Assembly: GCF_000813725.1 (NCBI RefSeq)
Contig: NZ_JWLD01000006.1
Coordinates: 1-64,000, forward strand
Length of the DNA: 64,000 bases
From: Leisingera sp. ANG-Vp
GTDB taxonomy: Bacteria > Pseudomonadota > Alphaproteobacteria > Rhodobacterales > Rhodobacteraceae
Direction: 5' to 3'
The first letter of the stretch is position 1. The number at the start of each line of letters is the position of its first letter. The position numbers were made by a program, and so were the translations under genes. Under the pieces are notes generated by a model that searched no databases, was not told the DNA's origin, and was given only the letters and a program-made list of their open reading frames with translations. This document shows, piece after piece, positions 63,103-64,000 of the stretch.

Positions 63103-63980
63103 TGGAATACCTGCTGGAGCCGTTTTCCTACGGCTATATGACCAACGCGATGTGGGTGTCGGCTCTGGTCGGCGGTGTCTGCGCATTCCTCTCCGCTTAC
63201 CTGATGCTGAAAGGCTGGTCGCTGATTGGCGACGCGCTGTCCCATTCGGTGGTGCCCGGCGTGGCCGGCGCCTACATCCTCGGCCTGCCTTTTGCGCTGG
63301 GCGCCTTCATTGCGGGCGCATTGGCCGCGGGCGCGATGCTGTTCCTGTCGGAACGCTCCGGCCTCAAGGTCGATGTGATCATCGGCCTGATTTTCACGTC
63401 TTTCTTTGGCCTTGGCTTGTTCATCGTCTCGATCAGCCCGATGTCGGTCTCGGTGCAGACCATCACCATGGGCAACATCCTGGCGATCACGCCCGAGGAC
63501 ACGCTGCAATTGGCGATCATCGGTTTTGTGTCGCTGGCGGTGCTCTTGGCCAAGTGGAAGGACCTGATGGTCACTTTCTTTGACGAAAACCACGCCCGCA
63601 CTATCGGGCTGCGGCCAGGGCTGCTGAAAGCGGTGTTCTTTGTGCTGTTGTCGGCCTCGGTGGTGGCCGCGATGCAGACCGTCGGCGCCTTTCTGGTGAT
63701 CGCCATGGTGGTGACGCCCGGCGCCACGGCCTATCTGCTGTGCGACCGCTTCCCGCGGCTGATCATGGTCTCGGTTCTGATCGGTGCGGCCACCAGCTTC
63801 TTCGGAGCCTATGCAAGCTACTTCCTGGACGGTGCCACTGGCGGCATCATCGTGACGCTGCAGACGCTGATTTTCCTGGCAGTCTTCATTTTCGCCCCGA
63901 AACACGGGCTGCTGGCGGCCAAGCGCAAGGCGCGCGAGGCGCTGAAACGCGGCGCCATTGCACAAGAGGGAGCTGCGTGA
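63102..63980 (+). CDS. sitC: Manganese/iron ABC transporter permease SitC
   Basis: A 292-residue ABC-3 family permease with about eight membrane helices, from ALVGGVCAFLSAYLML to LQTLIFLAVFIFAPKHGLL. The family loop LKGWSLIGDALSHSVVPGV near residue 35 contacts the ATPase. Its start overlaps the sitB stop, and its stop overlaps the next ATG (TGATG), so all sit genes are coupled. It pairs with SitD to form the channel. Confidence 0.94.
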   Translation: MEYLLEPFSYGYMTNAMWVSALVGGVCAFLSAYLMLKGWSLIGDALSHSVVPGVAGAYILGLPFALGAFIAGALAAGAMLFLSERSGLKVDVIIGLIFTSFFGLGLFIVSISPMSVSVQTITMGNILAITPEDTLQLAIIGFVSLAVLLAKWKDLMVTFFDENHARTIGLRPGLLKAVFFVLLSASVVAAMQTVGAFLVIAMVVTPGATAYLLCDRFPRLIMVSVLIGAATSFFGAYASYFLDGATGGIIVTLQTLIFLAVFIFAPKHGLLAAKRKAREALKRGAIAQEGAA

Positions 63981-64000
63981 TGGACCTCGAAACTCTGCTG
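63980..64000 (+). CDS. sitD: Start of a second permease gene (SitD), cut by the window end
   Basis: An ATG overlapping the sitC stop opens a frame reading MDLETLL up to the end of the window. Position after sitC in a coupled sitABC run makes the second permease SitD the expected product; seven codons cannot prove it. Confidence 0.6.

Overview
The window is high-GC alphaproteobacterial DNA, most likely from a marine Rhodobacteraceae (Roseobacter group, Leisingera/Phaeobacter-like). The reasons are the miaB-phoH-ybeY-CorC-lnt-metK-trmB housekeeping order, a SAM/SAH riboswitch in front of metK (a class known almost only from Rhodobacterales), a B12-riboswitch cobalt ECF transporter, a Mur-like operator on sitABCD, and a quinohemoprotein amine dehydrogenase (qhp) operon of the Paracoccus type. 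Placement at genus level is inference. I saw no tRNA, rRNA, CRISPR array, insertion sequence or prophage.

Layout. 1-8109 (+): a catabolic and uptake operon with the end of an unidentified gene, an aldehyde dehydrogenase, a luciferase-like flavin monooxygenase, a polyamine-type ABC importer (binding protein, two permeases, ATPase), an alpha/beta hydrolase and an 'amino acid synthesis' (PF06684) protein. A large double hairpin separates the binding protein from the permeases. 8110-12267 (+): an apparently gene-free stretch, then a cobalamin riboswitch driving a five-gene cobalt ECF transporter. 12384-22909 (-): a complete qhp operon, qhpG-A-D-C-B-F-E, followed without a break by an AraC regulator and an aldehyde dehydrogenase. 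A second AraC gene (probable qhpR, 23064-24074 +) diverges from it, with helically phased direct repeats between them. 24134-26515: a LysR gene divergent from a short-chain dehydrogenase and a small membrane protein.

26588-35487: a histidine kinase/response regulator pair divergent from a tripartite RND efflux operon (outer-membrane lipoprotein, adaptor, pump) and a MipA-like outer-membrane protein. Two long direct repeats lie in the shared control region, and a (GC)7 tract directly follows the pump start codon. 35731-46441: core genes (miaB, phoH, ybeY, a CorC-like protein, lnt, metK, trmB), interrupted by an OmpA-like protein and a lipoprotein that share one cysteine motif. 46494-50942: an amidohydrolase, aroA-cmk, a YHS protein and an exported protein. 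rpsA, the usual gene after cmk, is not in the window.

51097-57045 (+): a probable catabolic operon for a 2,3-diaminopropionate-containing compound (M20 deacylase, diaminopropionate ammonia-lyase, M24 hydrolase, Asp/Glu-racemase-type enzyme), followed by a sulfatase/phosphonate-monoester-hydrolase-type enzyme. 57136-60900 (-): a 1110-residue serralysin-type metalloprotease with an unusual 8 x 36-residue tandem array in its RTX region, and a small exported partner gene. 61101-64000 (+): sitABC and the start of sitD behind a double Fur-family box.

The most informative systems are the qhp operon, where every crosslink residue of the gamma subunit can be placed, the diaminopropionate cluster, the first catabolic operon, and the RTX super-repeat.
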